Positions 1-11,370 of a stretch of 64,000 nucleotides of DNA are shown piece after piece; the stretch's first letter is position 1, and every line of letters begins with the position of its first letter. Origin of the DNA: Lottia gigantea (Eukaryota; Mollusca; Gastropoda; Lottiidae); contig NW_008709687.1 of the NCBI RefSeq assembly GCF_000327385.1, positions 180,712 through 244,711 of the forward strand, in the 5' to 3' direction. A model generated the notes under the pieces. It was not told the DNA's origin. It saw only the letters and a program-made list of their open reading frames with translations, and did no database searches. A program made the position numbers and the translations under genes.

Positions 1-85
1 TACTGATTGGCTCAGCTAAAAAGTTCCTGTTTCTGAGACTAAAGTATGATTGGTCAAAGAGAATGGCGCACCTGTCCCTTAAAAT
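1..85 (-). repeat. Dispersed repeat family E, partial copy
   Basis: The stretch with TGATTGGCTCAGCTAAAA, GATTGGTCAAAG and CTGTCCCTT recurs at 6225-6345 in the same orientation, and at 39563-39665 and 52239-52395 in the opposite one. No coding capacity is seen. The right edge (reading AAAGGGACAG on the other strand) is shared, which suggests a short dispersed element cut by the window start. Confidence 0.6.
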
Positions 86-349
86 AGTTTTTTTGTATCT
101 TGCAGTTTATCATTCTCTTACAATGTTTAATTATCAAACAGGATTTACGCTAGAATCCAAATAATCTGAAACAGGTTTTGGACTCCAAATTGACAGCTGT
201 GTTGGCTACAGTTAGAACAACCTTGACTGAATTGTGGTTGTTAGTTTATTTAGAAGCTGTAAGTTATCTTCAACAGTGTACGATTGTCATCACAGCTCTA
301 ACCCTGAACAGTGAACGCTACGCTAAAATATAACACCTGTCAGTACCAA

Positions 350-1520
350 CAGTACTTGTAGAAACACTTCAGATACCTTTCTTAATTAATCTATACTCGT
401 TATCTCAACTTGTCTAATTACTCTTTACTAACATCCTTCATAATAATTCCATTCTGAAGTGAGTCTCAAATGGTGCTGGCAAGCTATATCGGTGAATTGA
501 TACTTGTGTATCGATACTTGCTGATACATCTCAATCCATAATAAAGTGGGGATGAATGGAATCGCAAATCACAAAATGGTGGACGTTAGCCACTCCTATC
601 AACTACATGATCATATCACAGATATAAAGTTATGAATTAATAAATATAATAGAAACTTTGAAGATAAAATGTTAATTTTTATCCTATTACCCCATACCTC
701 GGTGCATATTGTATCATGTCCCTTGTATCGCGATAGGTATTGTATCATGTCCCTTGTATCGTGATACGTATTGTATCATGTCCCTTGTATCGCGATACGT
801 ATTGTATCATGTCCCTTGTATCGCGATACATATTGTATCATGTCCCTTGTATCGCGATACGTATTGTATCATGTCCCTTGTATCGCGATACATATTGTAT
901 CATGTCCCTTGTATCGCGATACGTATCGTATCATGTCCCTTGTATCGCGATAGGTATTGTATCATGTCCCTTGTATCGCGATACGTATTGTATCATGTCC
1001 CTTGTATCGCGATACGTATCGTATCATGCCATGATTGGTTATACCCACCACTAGTCTCAACACCTTATATTATGACAATAGTTTGTCCAAACAAAACTAC
1101 TTATAGAATCACTTGGGATATCTTTCTTAATTAGTATATTCTCGTTATCTCAAAACTAAATTACTATCTACTCTTGTAAAAACACTCATGTGGGAAAAAA
1201 ATGGCATTTTCTTTTTTGTGTATTGCAAAGGCCATTAGATATTTAAGCAGTTTTTGCGAAAGTGACGTCATAAAACACTTAGTTTTAGTGGAACTGAAAA
1301 TTGGAAAGATACAAATCGATGCTATCAGATACCTTTCTTAATTAGTTTATACTTGTTATTTCAAGTTGCCTAATGAAGCCTACCCTCTACTAACACCCTT
1401 CATAATAATTCCATTTTGGAATGAGAACTAGTATTAAACCGCTACATATAATGACAATTTTTTGACAATATACAAATACTTGAGAAATCTTTCATAATTA
1501 GTATATACTCATCGCAACTC
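350..1520. repeat. Degenerate direct repeat block, about 4 copies
   Basis: A core containing ATACCTTTCTTAATTA, then TCGTTATCTCAA and CATAATAATTCCATT, appears near 370, 1118, 1328 and, weakly, 1480. The 31-bp minisatellite at 707-1028 lies between the first and second copies. No gene is seen from 86 to 2670. The short minus-strand open frame at 1519-1743 has no recognisable features. Confidence 0.55.
707..1028. repeat. 31-bp minisatellite with a palindromic core, about 10 copies
   Basis: Near-identical 31-bp units each carry CATGTCCCTTGTATCGCGAT followed by a variable ACGTATTGTAT half. Most units contain the 10-bp palindrome TATCGCGATA. The lack of stops in several frames comes from the repeat and is not evidence of a gene. 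Variants alternate (ATACGTATT, ATACATATT, ATAGGTATT), which implies higher-order duplication. Confidence 0.9.
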
Positions 1521-2670
1521 AAAATGCCAACCTGTTTAATGCAACTTTCACGAGAGTGTTGAAGAACAAGAAGATATTTTGAAAGCTAGAACAGTTGTTG
1601 TCAGGATGGAAAATGCATAATAGTAATTTGTATAGTAGTTTGGTGGTTGACATGGCGGTGAAACTCTGCCCTGGGTGGTGTGGCATAAGTTCCTTGGTCT
1701 TCTTCCTCATTCTGATCGTTGTAATTGGTTGATTGGTACTCAAATGCTAGTGGTTAGTTTGGTTTGGTTATTTTTTGGTACCAATAATACATGCTTCTGA
1801 TATATAGCTTCGCAGAGATCATAGGTTTTCAAACTATGTTTTTTCCAGATTTTCTACCTTTCAATAAAATTTGGCCGTCATTAAATAAAACAGCATGAGA
1901 GGTCAGTATTAAGCTATAAAGAATATTTTTATGAGTATAATATTTCTTTAGTACCTACGTCTAACAGACTGACCAGCAGGAAGTAGGACTATAATTACAG
2001 ATAATGAAATCTTATACTAACTAAACGGTACTTAATTTAGCTACTAAAACAACAAAAACACTTTCCTTCCCAGTAACAAAAAAAATTTGCCCCTAGATAC
2101 ATATTTTTGGTTTGATTTGTTGTTATGTTTGTAAGTGTATGTGTTGACTCTCCTGCACTTATTCTGGGCCTAGAGTAGATTTCTTTTTAATTCAAGCATT
2201 AAAAACTATAAAAACTACAGAAACACTTCCACCTCCTATAATACTCAAACAACAGTTGGGCTGTAAGTGAAAAAGTAATGTAAACAAATCATTGACCGAT
2301 TTTCTTCTATTTTCTTCTGTACATACCAGTATCAAATATTCTGCAGTGTACAGACATCATCTATTCACTGCTTAACCCTGAGGAAAGAAAATCATTTTGG
2401 ATTTGTTTACTGATCCTTCATCCTATATTGTTTACTCCAGACTCAGATAATATCAAATATAGTTTTAAAAAGAAGAAAAGATTTATTTTTCAATAAATAA
2501 AAAAAACACACCAGAAACATCTGTGTCAGACCTGGCAGTAACAACCACCCTATCATAAATAAACTCTTCTTTCCTTCTTACATTGTCTACATCTGGTCAG
2601 TCACTGACCTTCGGTTGGTTGAAAATACTTCTATCTTAATGTTGAAAGTTACATTGGGGGAGGTGGGGGA
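1521..2670. other. Intergenic, no gene seen
   Basis: This is AT-rich single-copy-looking sequence. I found no exon with family similarity, no RNA gene and no repeat with a second copy in the window. Confidence 0.6.
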
Positions 2671-3018
2671 AATGAAATGAATGGAGTTTTACGTTATACT
2701 TTTCTGCACCATGTAGGCTAAGCCAGCAGGGTACAATGAGGAAAATTTTACCAGGAAAGCGGCATAAGCCTGCTCTTTTTCGATTTCCAACTGTCGAAGG
2801 ATCTTTAACATGCACAGCCAGTAGCACCCAGCGCCTCTTTTTATTGCCCTATATGAACGACAAGACTCTTTTTCCATGTGAGCCCCTCTCACCTATTTCA
2901 CTGACAGGGGGGAACAGGGTTAAATGATCCAAGGTATTATCTCGACCTATGCCAGGATTAAACCCTGAATCTTCAGGTTAGTGAACAAGCATCTAACTCA
3001 CTGAGCCACCGCGGCTCC
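2671..3018 (-). mobile_element. tRNA-derived SINE, near full length
   Basis: Read on the minus strand, the element begins with a tRNA-like head: box A TGGCTCAGTGAG near 3010 and a box B-like GGGTTTAATCC near 2975. A conserved body follows (GGGAAATTTTGCCAGG-like and GGATCTTTAAC blocks). It ends in a tail reading GTAAAACTCCATTCATTTCA. The same order recurs at 7771-8117, and partial copies lie at 21979, 34997, 40210, 49158, 54970 and 63713. RNA polymerase III promoter boxes at the head and a fixed 3' tail are what a tRNA-derived SINE has; that identity is inference from these motifs. Confidence 0.82.
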
Positions 3019-3308
3019 CTGGGGGAGATGGGGAGCTGATACTACTTCTAGTGCTGGGAATCGATTTTAAAATAATCTTCTTTAACTCATTAATCAAATT
3101 GATAACTGACACAGGTCGATTCGAAGGCACATCATTCCAACCTTTGAACCACTACATCACAGGTGGTCAATGTCTGTTGACCTTCCACCCTTTTAGCTTC
3201 TTCCTGAGATGTTGGAATCATTGTCAGTCTTAGATTGATTCAAGGTTGAAACACCAACATACATGATAAAATCAGAATGCTATCACTGAATGGTCAGACC
3301 ACAAATAT

Positions 3309-3499
3309 ACCATCTTCACAATGTATTCAGAGCTATTACGAACTTAGTCTTATACTTTGACTGAGTTAGCCACCTCACTTGTATCACAGAATGCAGTGAT
3401 TTGGTGGATTGTATGCTAACGAATACAGCCAATCAAAGGTGGCTATTGCGGTCAAAGTATAAGAAGTAGTTTGAAATACCTTAACCATTGTAAAGATGC
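3309..3499. mobile_element. Inverted-repeat element family C (MITE), copy 1
   Basis: Arms of about 50 bp face each other. The left arm begins CATCTTCACAATG and runs to TCTTATACTTTGAC; the right arm is its approximate reverse complement (GTCAAAGTATAAGAAG to CATTGTAAAGATG). The copies at 32907-33132 and 57484-57770 share arms and spacing. There is no open frame inside, so it is non-autonomous. Confidence 0.75.
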
Positions 3500-3570
3500 A
3501 GTTACACTACTAGGCATGTATCTTAGGAACACTCAGATCTTGGAATTATTTTCATCCTCACATTGATTTA

Positions 3571-4895
3571 AGTCAGACATGACTGGCAAATATAATAAAA
3601 TCAAAATTCTAGAGCTCTAATCAGACATGACTGGTAAATACAACCTTGGAAATCAACAGTCTAGAGCTCTAAATAGATATGACTGGTAAATACAACCAAA
3701 TCAACAGTCTAGAGCTCCAATCAGACATGACTGGTAAATACAACCTTGGAAATCAACAGTCTAGAGCTCCAATGAGAAATGACTGGTAAATACAACCAAA
3801 TCAACAGTCTAGAGCTCTAGTTCAGACATGACAGGTAAATACAACCAAATCAACAGTCTAGAGCTCTAGTTCAGACATGACAGGTAAATACAACCAAATC
3901 AAAAGTCTACAGCTCCAATCAGACATGACTTGTAAATACAACCAAATCAACAATCTAGAGCTTTAGTCAGACATGACTGGCAAATACAGCCATATCAACA
4001 GTCTAGAGCTCTAATCAGACATGACTGGCAAAATGAACAGTTTAGAGCTCTAGTCAGACATGACTTGTAAATACAACCAAATCAACAGTCTAGTGCTCTA
4101 GTCAGACATGACTGGTAAATAAAACCAAATCAACAGTCTAGAGCTCGAAATAGACATGACTTGTAAATACAGCCAAATCAAAAGTCTAGAGCTCGAAATA
4201 GACATGACTTGTAAATACAACCAAATCAAAAGTCTAGAGCTCTAGTCAGACATGACAGGTAAATACAACCAAATCATCAGTCTAGAGCTCTAGTCAGACA
4301 TGACTTGTAAATACAACCAAATCAACAGTCTGGAGCTCTAGTCAGACATGACTGGTAAATACAACCAAATCCACAGTCTAGAGCTCGAAATAGACATGAC
4401 TTGTAAATACAACCAAATCAACAGTCTAGAGCTCTAGTCAGACATGACAGGTAAATACATACAAATCAACAGTCTAGAGCTCTAGTCAGACATGACTTGT
4501 AAATACAACCAAATCAACAGTCTAGAGCTCTAGTCAGACATGACAGGTAAATACAACCAAATCAACAGTCTAGAGCTCTAGTCAGACATGACTTGTAAAT
4601 ACAACCAAATCAACAGTCTAGAGCTCTAGTCAGACATGACAGGTAAATATAACCATATCAACAGTCTAGAGCTCTAGTCAGACATGACTTGTAAATACAA
4701 CCAAATCAACAGTCTAGAGCTCTAGTCAGATATGACAGGTAAATATAACCATATCAACAGTCTAGAGCTCTAGTCAGACATGACAGGTAAATATAACCAT
4801 ATCAACAGTCTAGAGCTCTAGTCAGACATGACAGGTAAATATAACCATATCAACAGTCTAGATCTCTAGTCAGACATGACAGGTAAATACAACCA
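3571..4895. repeat. 48-bp minisatellite, about 27 copies
   Basis: A 1.3-kb array of roughly 48-bp units, each with TCTAGAGCTCTAGTCAGACA and then a GTAAATACAACCAAATCAAC segment. The early copies are the most diverged. Later copies alternate between TGACTTGTAAATA and TGACAGGTAAATA, so the newest growth seems to have been by a two-unit, 96-bp period. Confidence 0.93.
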
Positions 4896-6224
4896 CATAC
4901 ACTAACTATGAGTGAAGCCAATTAAATATTTAAAACAAGATTATTTTTATAACTGACAAATTACAAGAACCAGTAGTTATCTTTATAATTACAGATATTA
5001 CATGTAATACAGATAACACAGTGATCCAGTTTACACAACATCAACAGAATCAATGAAACCTTGTTTTTTGATGAAACCACCAAAACAGATAAAACAGTGA
5101 TATGGTTCGAACAAGATCAACAGAATCAATGAAACCTTGTTTTTTGAGGAAACCACCAACTTAGATCATGCAGATATAAACTTGTAATGTGATAAGAATT
5201 GATACATATATTGGTAATCAAATTTAAAGACGGTTTTCCTTATTTTTAGTGTCAAATTAAGCAAACTATTTGATTAATTGGTGTTTCTAATGAATTATCA
5301 TGTATTCTTAATCATATCATTATGTTCTTATTGCATATAATTAAGAGTTTTAACCAATCATAAATGTCCATGTATGTACAGTCTGGATAAACAAAAAAAT
5401 AGACTCTTTGTCCTTTCTTGATCGGTCACACATTGGAATACTGCTGGTAATTCTGTTCTAATTTAGTTATTTATGAATTAATTATGGGTATGTGAGACAA
5501 ACTGGTATTTTTCCAAGTCAAAAGAACACCTCTACTTTCTATTCATATAAGTATTAACATTTTTATAAATGAAATTAAGGGAACCCATCTTTAAGAAATA
5601 TTTTAAAATAAGCCTTCATTTCAATCATTGGTCATTCGCTTAAATTTTTTGCATGTCAATTGCCTGTCAATTTTTAGTTAGTAAGCTAGCAACAGTATAA
5701 ATATATACACTAGTCAACAAACTGGTAAACAATAAATATCAGAAAGAGTTGAGATGATCAGAATAGGATTTGACATGTGGAATTGGTTTTATAGCATCAC
5801 TGAGGTAACAAACTCTACATAGTATACTATACATCATAGATCCCACGCATTTTAGTCTGCATGCGCATACTTTATGACATCAATACTTCTACTAAATCCT
5901 TCATGTATAAGATCCTATAACATACGCATGTTAAGAGTGCATGTGTACTGATGAAAATAATTTATTTAATAAGATACAGCTTTAAAAGCTATATACAGTC
6001 AAGTTAAAACCCTTTATTTCATTTAAAAGGACAGGTGTACCACTTTGTCGTGTTAATTTTAATCTTGAATATATGTAAATAGTCTTCAGAACTAGAATTG
6101 TAATTCCTTTAAAAATATCTCAAACTAGGAATTTTACTCACTATTTCTATATATATATTTTCTATATATCATAGAGTATCTTAAATTGATGAGTCGTCTT
6201 TTTAACATTCAAATGCAGATAATT
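4896..6224. other. Intergenic with one local duplication
   Basis: Between about 5037 and 5160, a segment of about 64 bp containing CAACAGAATCAATGAAACCT is present twice in tandem. Nothing else is recognisable and no coding exon is seen. Confidence 0.6.
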
Positions 6225-6345
6225 CTGAACAAATTTTGACAGTGAGCTGTAAACACTATTACTGATAAGCTCAGCTAAAACATTTTATTTTCTGAGACGA
6301 AAGTATGATTGGTCAAAAATTGGCCTAACTGTCCCTTTAAAAGAT
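6225..6345 (-). repeat. Dispersed repeat family E
   Basis: Shares GTGAGCTGTAAACACTATTA, CTCAGCTAAAACATTTT, GATTGGTCAAA and ACTGTCCCTTTAAAA with the copies at 1-85, 39563-39665 and 52239-52395 (the last two inverted). It is about 120-150 bp with no open frame. Confidence 0.7.
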
Positions 6346-7770
6346 GCTATTTGGCATTTTTAGGAGTAAAATCAAAGAAACTAAATGAAAATAAGGGAAC
6401 CCATCGTTAACCCTTCATAATATAACAAACACACGTTAAAGTAAATGTGCTTACATAAAAATCATTTGCTCAAGTTTCCATTAGCCAAACACTTTGAACT
6501 TGGTTCAATGAAAACATTGTCTTTGCCGCTTTGTCACATGACTTTTGTCTCTTGTAACCACAAGCTTCAAATACAACTCCATTCAGAATTATATATTCTA
6601 TGCTGAATGGTTGTGGACGGAAAATGTTTCATAAAAAATGTTTTTATTTAAGGCACCTGACAGACTCAAACATTTGTTCAGAATTCAAACAAGTTTGACT
6701 TTGATAAACAATTTTTTAAAACAAAAAAACTTTTTTTTCTGACGCATATGACAGACTTTTGTCAAAAACAATGTTCAGCAGTCAAAATCCATGGTTTAGG
6801 TCTGGTTTAATAGTATTTCTGGAATATCAGAATAAGTATCTTCTACTAACTACACTGTCATTCAATCACTTTGATCTTTCTAACTATCAACACAATGTAC
6901 AACATAGTAACAAATCAATCCAACATTTCTAGGTTTTATTCCCAATATAAACCACACCAAAACATGAACTTCTCAGCTTCAAAGACTGTACTAGTTTATA
7001 CCAAACAACTGTATGCACTATAAAACACTTGCACCCAGCCTCTAGAGAGTACACATACTGTATGGCATGTGTAGGGTATAAAAAATAATCATCATTCAAT
7101 ATACTGGAGATAATTCTCAATTCAGTCTTTCTGCAATTCATTCGGATTTGATATAGAACCTGAAGTTTGTTTATATTCAAAGTTTATGCTGTGTGATCTT
7201 CAGACAATGTATAAAAAAGGCCAACTTGGGCTTCTATACTTATCTAAACAAGAGTTGCAGGTACTAAATCATCAGGTGGTCTTATCAAGCAACACCACTC
7301 TCATCAGCATAATAATAGTCTTTTTCATCATAATAAGTCAATAGTGGTAGAGTAAACAACAAAACATATGGATCTACTAAGACCCCCCTCCACCTCCCCA
7401 CAAGATAAGATAATTAATGAAATTTAAGGCCCCCCTTGTCCCTTCCTCCTAATAGTTTTATCAATAATAATAAACAGTGAAGTCTATTTAGTTTCATGTT
7501 GAATCAATTAAGACCTCAGAGTACCTGTCAAACAATTACTGATAGAGTAACAAGTTTATTAGTATTAATTATGAGAAGGATAACAATAACAAGATGTTTC
7601 TATTTAGTTTCGCTTAAAACATATTCATTATCATAAAACAATAAATAAATTTCTATTTAAAGGGTCTAGGTTGTTTACCGGGACATGACAACAGACCGAC
7701 CAATGGCCATGGAATATAAAAAATCTAAAACCTGTACAGCACATTAGACAATCACAATAAAAGAAATGTT
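6346..7770. other. Intergenic, no gene seen
   Basis: AT-rich. The minus-strand open frame of 83 codons at 6929-7180 has no splice context or family motif that I recognise, so it is not called as a gene. It could be part of an untranslated region of a gene outside the window. Confidence 0.5.
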
Positions 7771-8117
7771 GAATGAATGAAATGAATGGAGTTTTACATC
7801 CTACTTTTCTGCACCATATTGGCTAATGAAAATAGACAATACCATGTTGGGTACAATGAGGGAAATTTTGCCAGGACAGCGGCATTAGCCTTCTCTTTTT
7901 CGTTTTCCAACTGTCGAGATATCTTTAATGTTCACAGTCAGTAGCACACAGGGCCTCGGTTTATTGTCCCATACGAACAACTAAATGCTTTTTCCATGTC
8001 TGCACCTCTTATCTGCTTCACTGACAGGGGGAAACTGGGTTGAAAAATCCAAAGGTATTACCTCGACCTATGCCAGGAGCGAGTAAGCTTCCATCTCACT
8101 GAGCCACTGTGGCTCCA
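7771..8117 (-). mobile_element. tRNA-derived SINE, near full length
   Basis: Second long copy. On the minus strand it has the GAGCCACAGTGGCTCAGTGA head, the body with GGTACAATGAGGGAAATTTT on the plus strand, and the tail AATGAAATGAATGGAGTTTT. Its tail segment (plus strand, 7780-7835) is the clearest match to the unit of the satellite arrays at 22783 and 61683. Confidence 0.82.
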
Positions 8118-9217
8118 AATTAATGATAACAAACAATAAATTAAATTTTATCTGCAAGTTCATCTACAAAAATTTTCAGTCAAAACAAACATCTTGAACT
8201 GGAAGATTTATTATAGACAACAAAACAAAGGAAATTCTGGTGCCAACAAGAATGAATGAAAAAAGATCAGAATGAAATTTGTCTGATAAGGCCAATTAAA
8301 AATAAATAAAATCTTACATTCAACACATTAAATAAAACTTCAATGGAATATAATCCAACAAAACACAGATAGTTTAAATATTATAACTAGTTAATAATAC
8401 AACCAAATTTCAACTTACTTGTATGTTTTTGGAAAAAATAAGAATTATTTTTAAAATTGTGTCAATTAATCCTTAAAATAATTATCAAAATAATCCTATG
8501 TAGAATAGATTTTATTTTTATTTGGTTAACAAACAAAACCAGTGTCTACTTACTTACCTAATTCTAGTTTTTCACAAAATAGAATTATTTCTTAATATAA
8601 TATGTCAAATAGAAAATAATTCTTTAAATAGTCCACAAAATAATCCAATTTTTAGAATTCACAGCAGTTGCAAATACTAAAATGTCTAAAACAAAGAACT
8701 AAAACAAGCAAACCAAATAAACTTATTGTATGTTATTGCACAATTACAAAATATTCTCAAAAATTCTTCCAAAACAGATTAATAATTTGTATAGTAATAT
8801 AATCCAATTTATAATTCACAGCAAAATATCATTTCTCTTTATTCACTAGAAGTAACTATCAGACAACTGAACCATTCTCATAACCTCACACTAACTAGAA
8901 AGAACTACCCAATATCGAGGTAGAAAAAATAAACACCATCCAGAATATTACCTGGGTTCCATTACACACTGAGTGTCAAATCAAATGTGTGACAGACCAC
9001 CAATCTGCCAACACTTAGACCAGGTAGAATCAAGACAGAGCTGCCAGTAGAAAGATGGGAGGTTTGGCACCAACCATCACACCAAATAGAAACCATCTAT
9101 TTTTAGAAAGTAGATTTAGACTAGAAGCTAAGTGTACCAGTTCATTCAAGAACAGCCTACACAGCTCTTTGACTTTATCATACTCAGTAATTTTACACTC
9201 CAAATTACAGCTGCATG
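8118..9217. other. Intergenic, no gene seen
   Basis: Very AT-rich sequence with low-complexity A/T runs. No exon, RNA gene or repeat copy was recognised. Confidence 0.6.
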
Positions 9218-9620
9218 ATTTATATTATTTTGGCAATAACCATTTGCCATTCTGATTTATGTTATGAGCTTATTGGCAAGAACTTTTTGCCTTTATGATT
9301 TATGTTATGAGCTTATTGGCAAGAACTTTTTGCCATTCTAAGTTATGTTATAAGCTTATAGGCAATAACTTGTTGCCTTTCTGATTTATGTTATGAGCTT
9401 ATAGGCAATAACTTGTTGCCTTTCTGATTTATGTTATAAGCTTATAGGCAATAACTATTTTCTATTCTGATTTATGTTATAAGCTTATTGAAAAGAACTT
9501 TTTGCCATTCTAAGTTATGTTATGAGCTTATAGGCAATAACTTTTTGCCTTTATGATTTATGTTATAAGCTTATAGGCAATTACTATTTGCCAGTCTGAT
9601 TTATGTTATTTCGGCATTAA
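9218..9620. repeat. 43-bp minisatellite, about 9 copies
   Basis: Units contain GATTTATGTTATGAGCTTAT followed by GGCAATAACTTTTTGCC. The second half is itself an imperfect inverted repeat (GGCAA...TTGCC). The outermost copies are decayed. Confidence 0.88.
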
Positions 9621-11270
9621 CTATTTGTCACTTTAAATAATGCTTTTAACTCTACAACACTTATCAATTCTACCATTTTTCATTTAAGTAGACAAATCTC
9701 ATATAGGAATCGAGATAATGAATATTCATCAAATGACGTGACTTTCAAATCAACACCCTTTAAAATAGCAATGTTTATATTTTGTTTTGTAAATATAAAC
9801 ATCAGCATGAAAATCATGATAAATGAGTACCGGTACTGGTACAAGTAAACTCTTTTTCATGTGTGGCTTTGATTTGTTATGAGACTAAAGTATCCATCTC
9901 CTAAATATTTTTCAATTCAAAGCATTTGAGCCTACCTGTATATCTGTCTTGAGCCATTTTGTATCGAAACAAATTTGAGGCCAGAGTCTGGCTTCTGCTA
10001 TCCAGCTTCCACTCATAGTGAGAGTGGAGAGTTGAGTTGTCTTTTCTTGATTTAATGATGGTTTATTATTTAACAGTCATCTAAAAATAGAAAAGAAACA
10101 ATCTTTGCATAAATCAATTTAGTAATCAAATTCTATAATATGCAGACATTGTATTGGTTCTAGACATGTCCGTTTGAAATCAGCATTTTTCTTGATACTT
10201 CCTTCTACATAAACCCAAACAGTTATATGGCCCTATGTCAAATTGGCCCAAATGCCCTAGTCAAAATGGCCCCTTCCTTGGTCAAAATGGCACCACTCGA
10301 TTTGGTTTGATGTTGGTAAATTTTCATTTCAGCTAATCATTGTCAAAATTGGGATGAGAAAAGACTGGCAAACTGCAATGCGTTATCATTTAAATTCAAC
10401 CATGCTTTTATTTCATATTCTAACAGGGTTTCTAATTTTGAGTCAGTGATTGGAATTGTTCCAACAAATAAGATTTTAAAATTGAAATTGAAAGTAAAAC
10501 TGCAAAAATTGCCAATCCACATGAAAATTAACATGAACATAAATATTGTGTGATCTATTTTCTTGCCAATTCTTTCGTTTTAGAGTACACCAGTGTACTG
10601 TTTCGGGACCATAAGCATATGATAATATATGTACCATCTTGGCACCTATATGAATCCCCCCCCCCCCCCCTCTTTTTATTTACATTCTTCTAGTTCTACC
10701 ACACAGGCAGTACACCGTCAGTGCCAGAGAATAGCGTAAACAAACCCTGCAACTCGGATCAGACAATAATCACAGAAATAAAACTTAATGAATAAGTAGT
10801 TAAAATACTTGCAATCAATATGCAAGCATTATGCACATTACAGAATCCAAATTATCGATCAACAAACCTTTATTTAGTTAGAAGAGCACTGCGGACATTA
10901 TTTTGTTTTGGACATGCGCCATTAGATATTGATACTTCCGGTTTCTTTATCCAGTTCGTAGCCAGTAATGAATGAACATAACTTTAACGTAACCAATAAG
11001 GAGTCAAATTATATAGATTTTTCAACCTTAATGGTCTATTCTGAGCTGTTTTTGCCAAAAAGAAAAAAAGATAATCAGTTAAGATTTCATGAAAGAGTTT
11101 CAATCTATTCTATTGAAAAAAAACCACGACGAAATGTGTTGTGGCTACATTTTGTATCTGAATGATCATGACCGGATACGAATTTGACAAAACTAAAGTA
11201 GACTACTATTTCCGGTGGAATCTGTCAAAATATTTTTTTTATAGTTTTTACTTTACAAAAAGTTAATTTT
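9621..11270. other. Upstream region of the SH3 adaptor gene
   Basis: No exon was found. It contains an uninterrupted C run near 10657-10670. ETS-like CTTCCGG/TTCCGG motifs lie near 10935 and 11210, so the promoter and 5' untranslated region probably lie in roughly 10.9-11.37 kb. That placement is inference; no TATA box or initiator could be fixed. Confidence 0.4.
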
Positions 11271-11370
11271 CTTGTCATTACATTTGTCATTGTCATCATC
11301 AGGCTATGAAAGAGTTGTCCTAAATGGTCTGACTTTCTTTACCCCCCGAGAAAACTATATTTTTGAAGAA

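Noticed and set aside
709-1134. Long repeated-peptide open frames in the 31-bp array
   Set aside because: The frames are stop-free because the unit is, in three frames at once; no start context, splice sites or family similarity.
3571-4895. CRISPR-like array
   Set aside because: Units are contiguous and equal with no unique spacers, and the DNA is clearly eukaryotic; it is a minisatellite.
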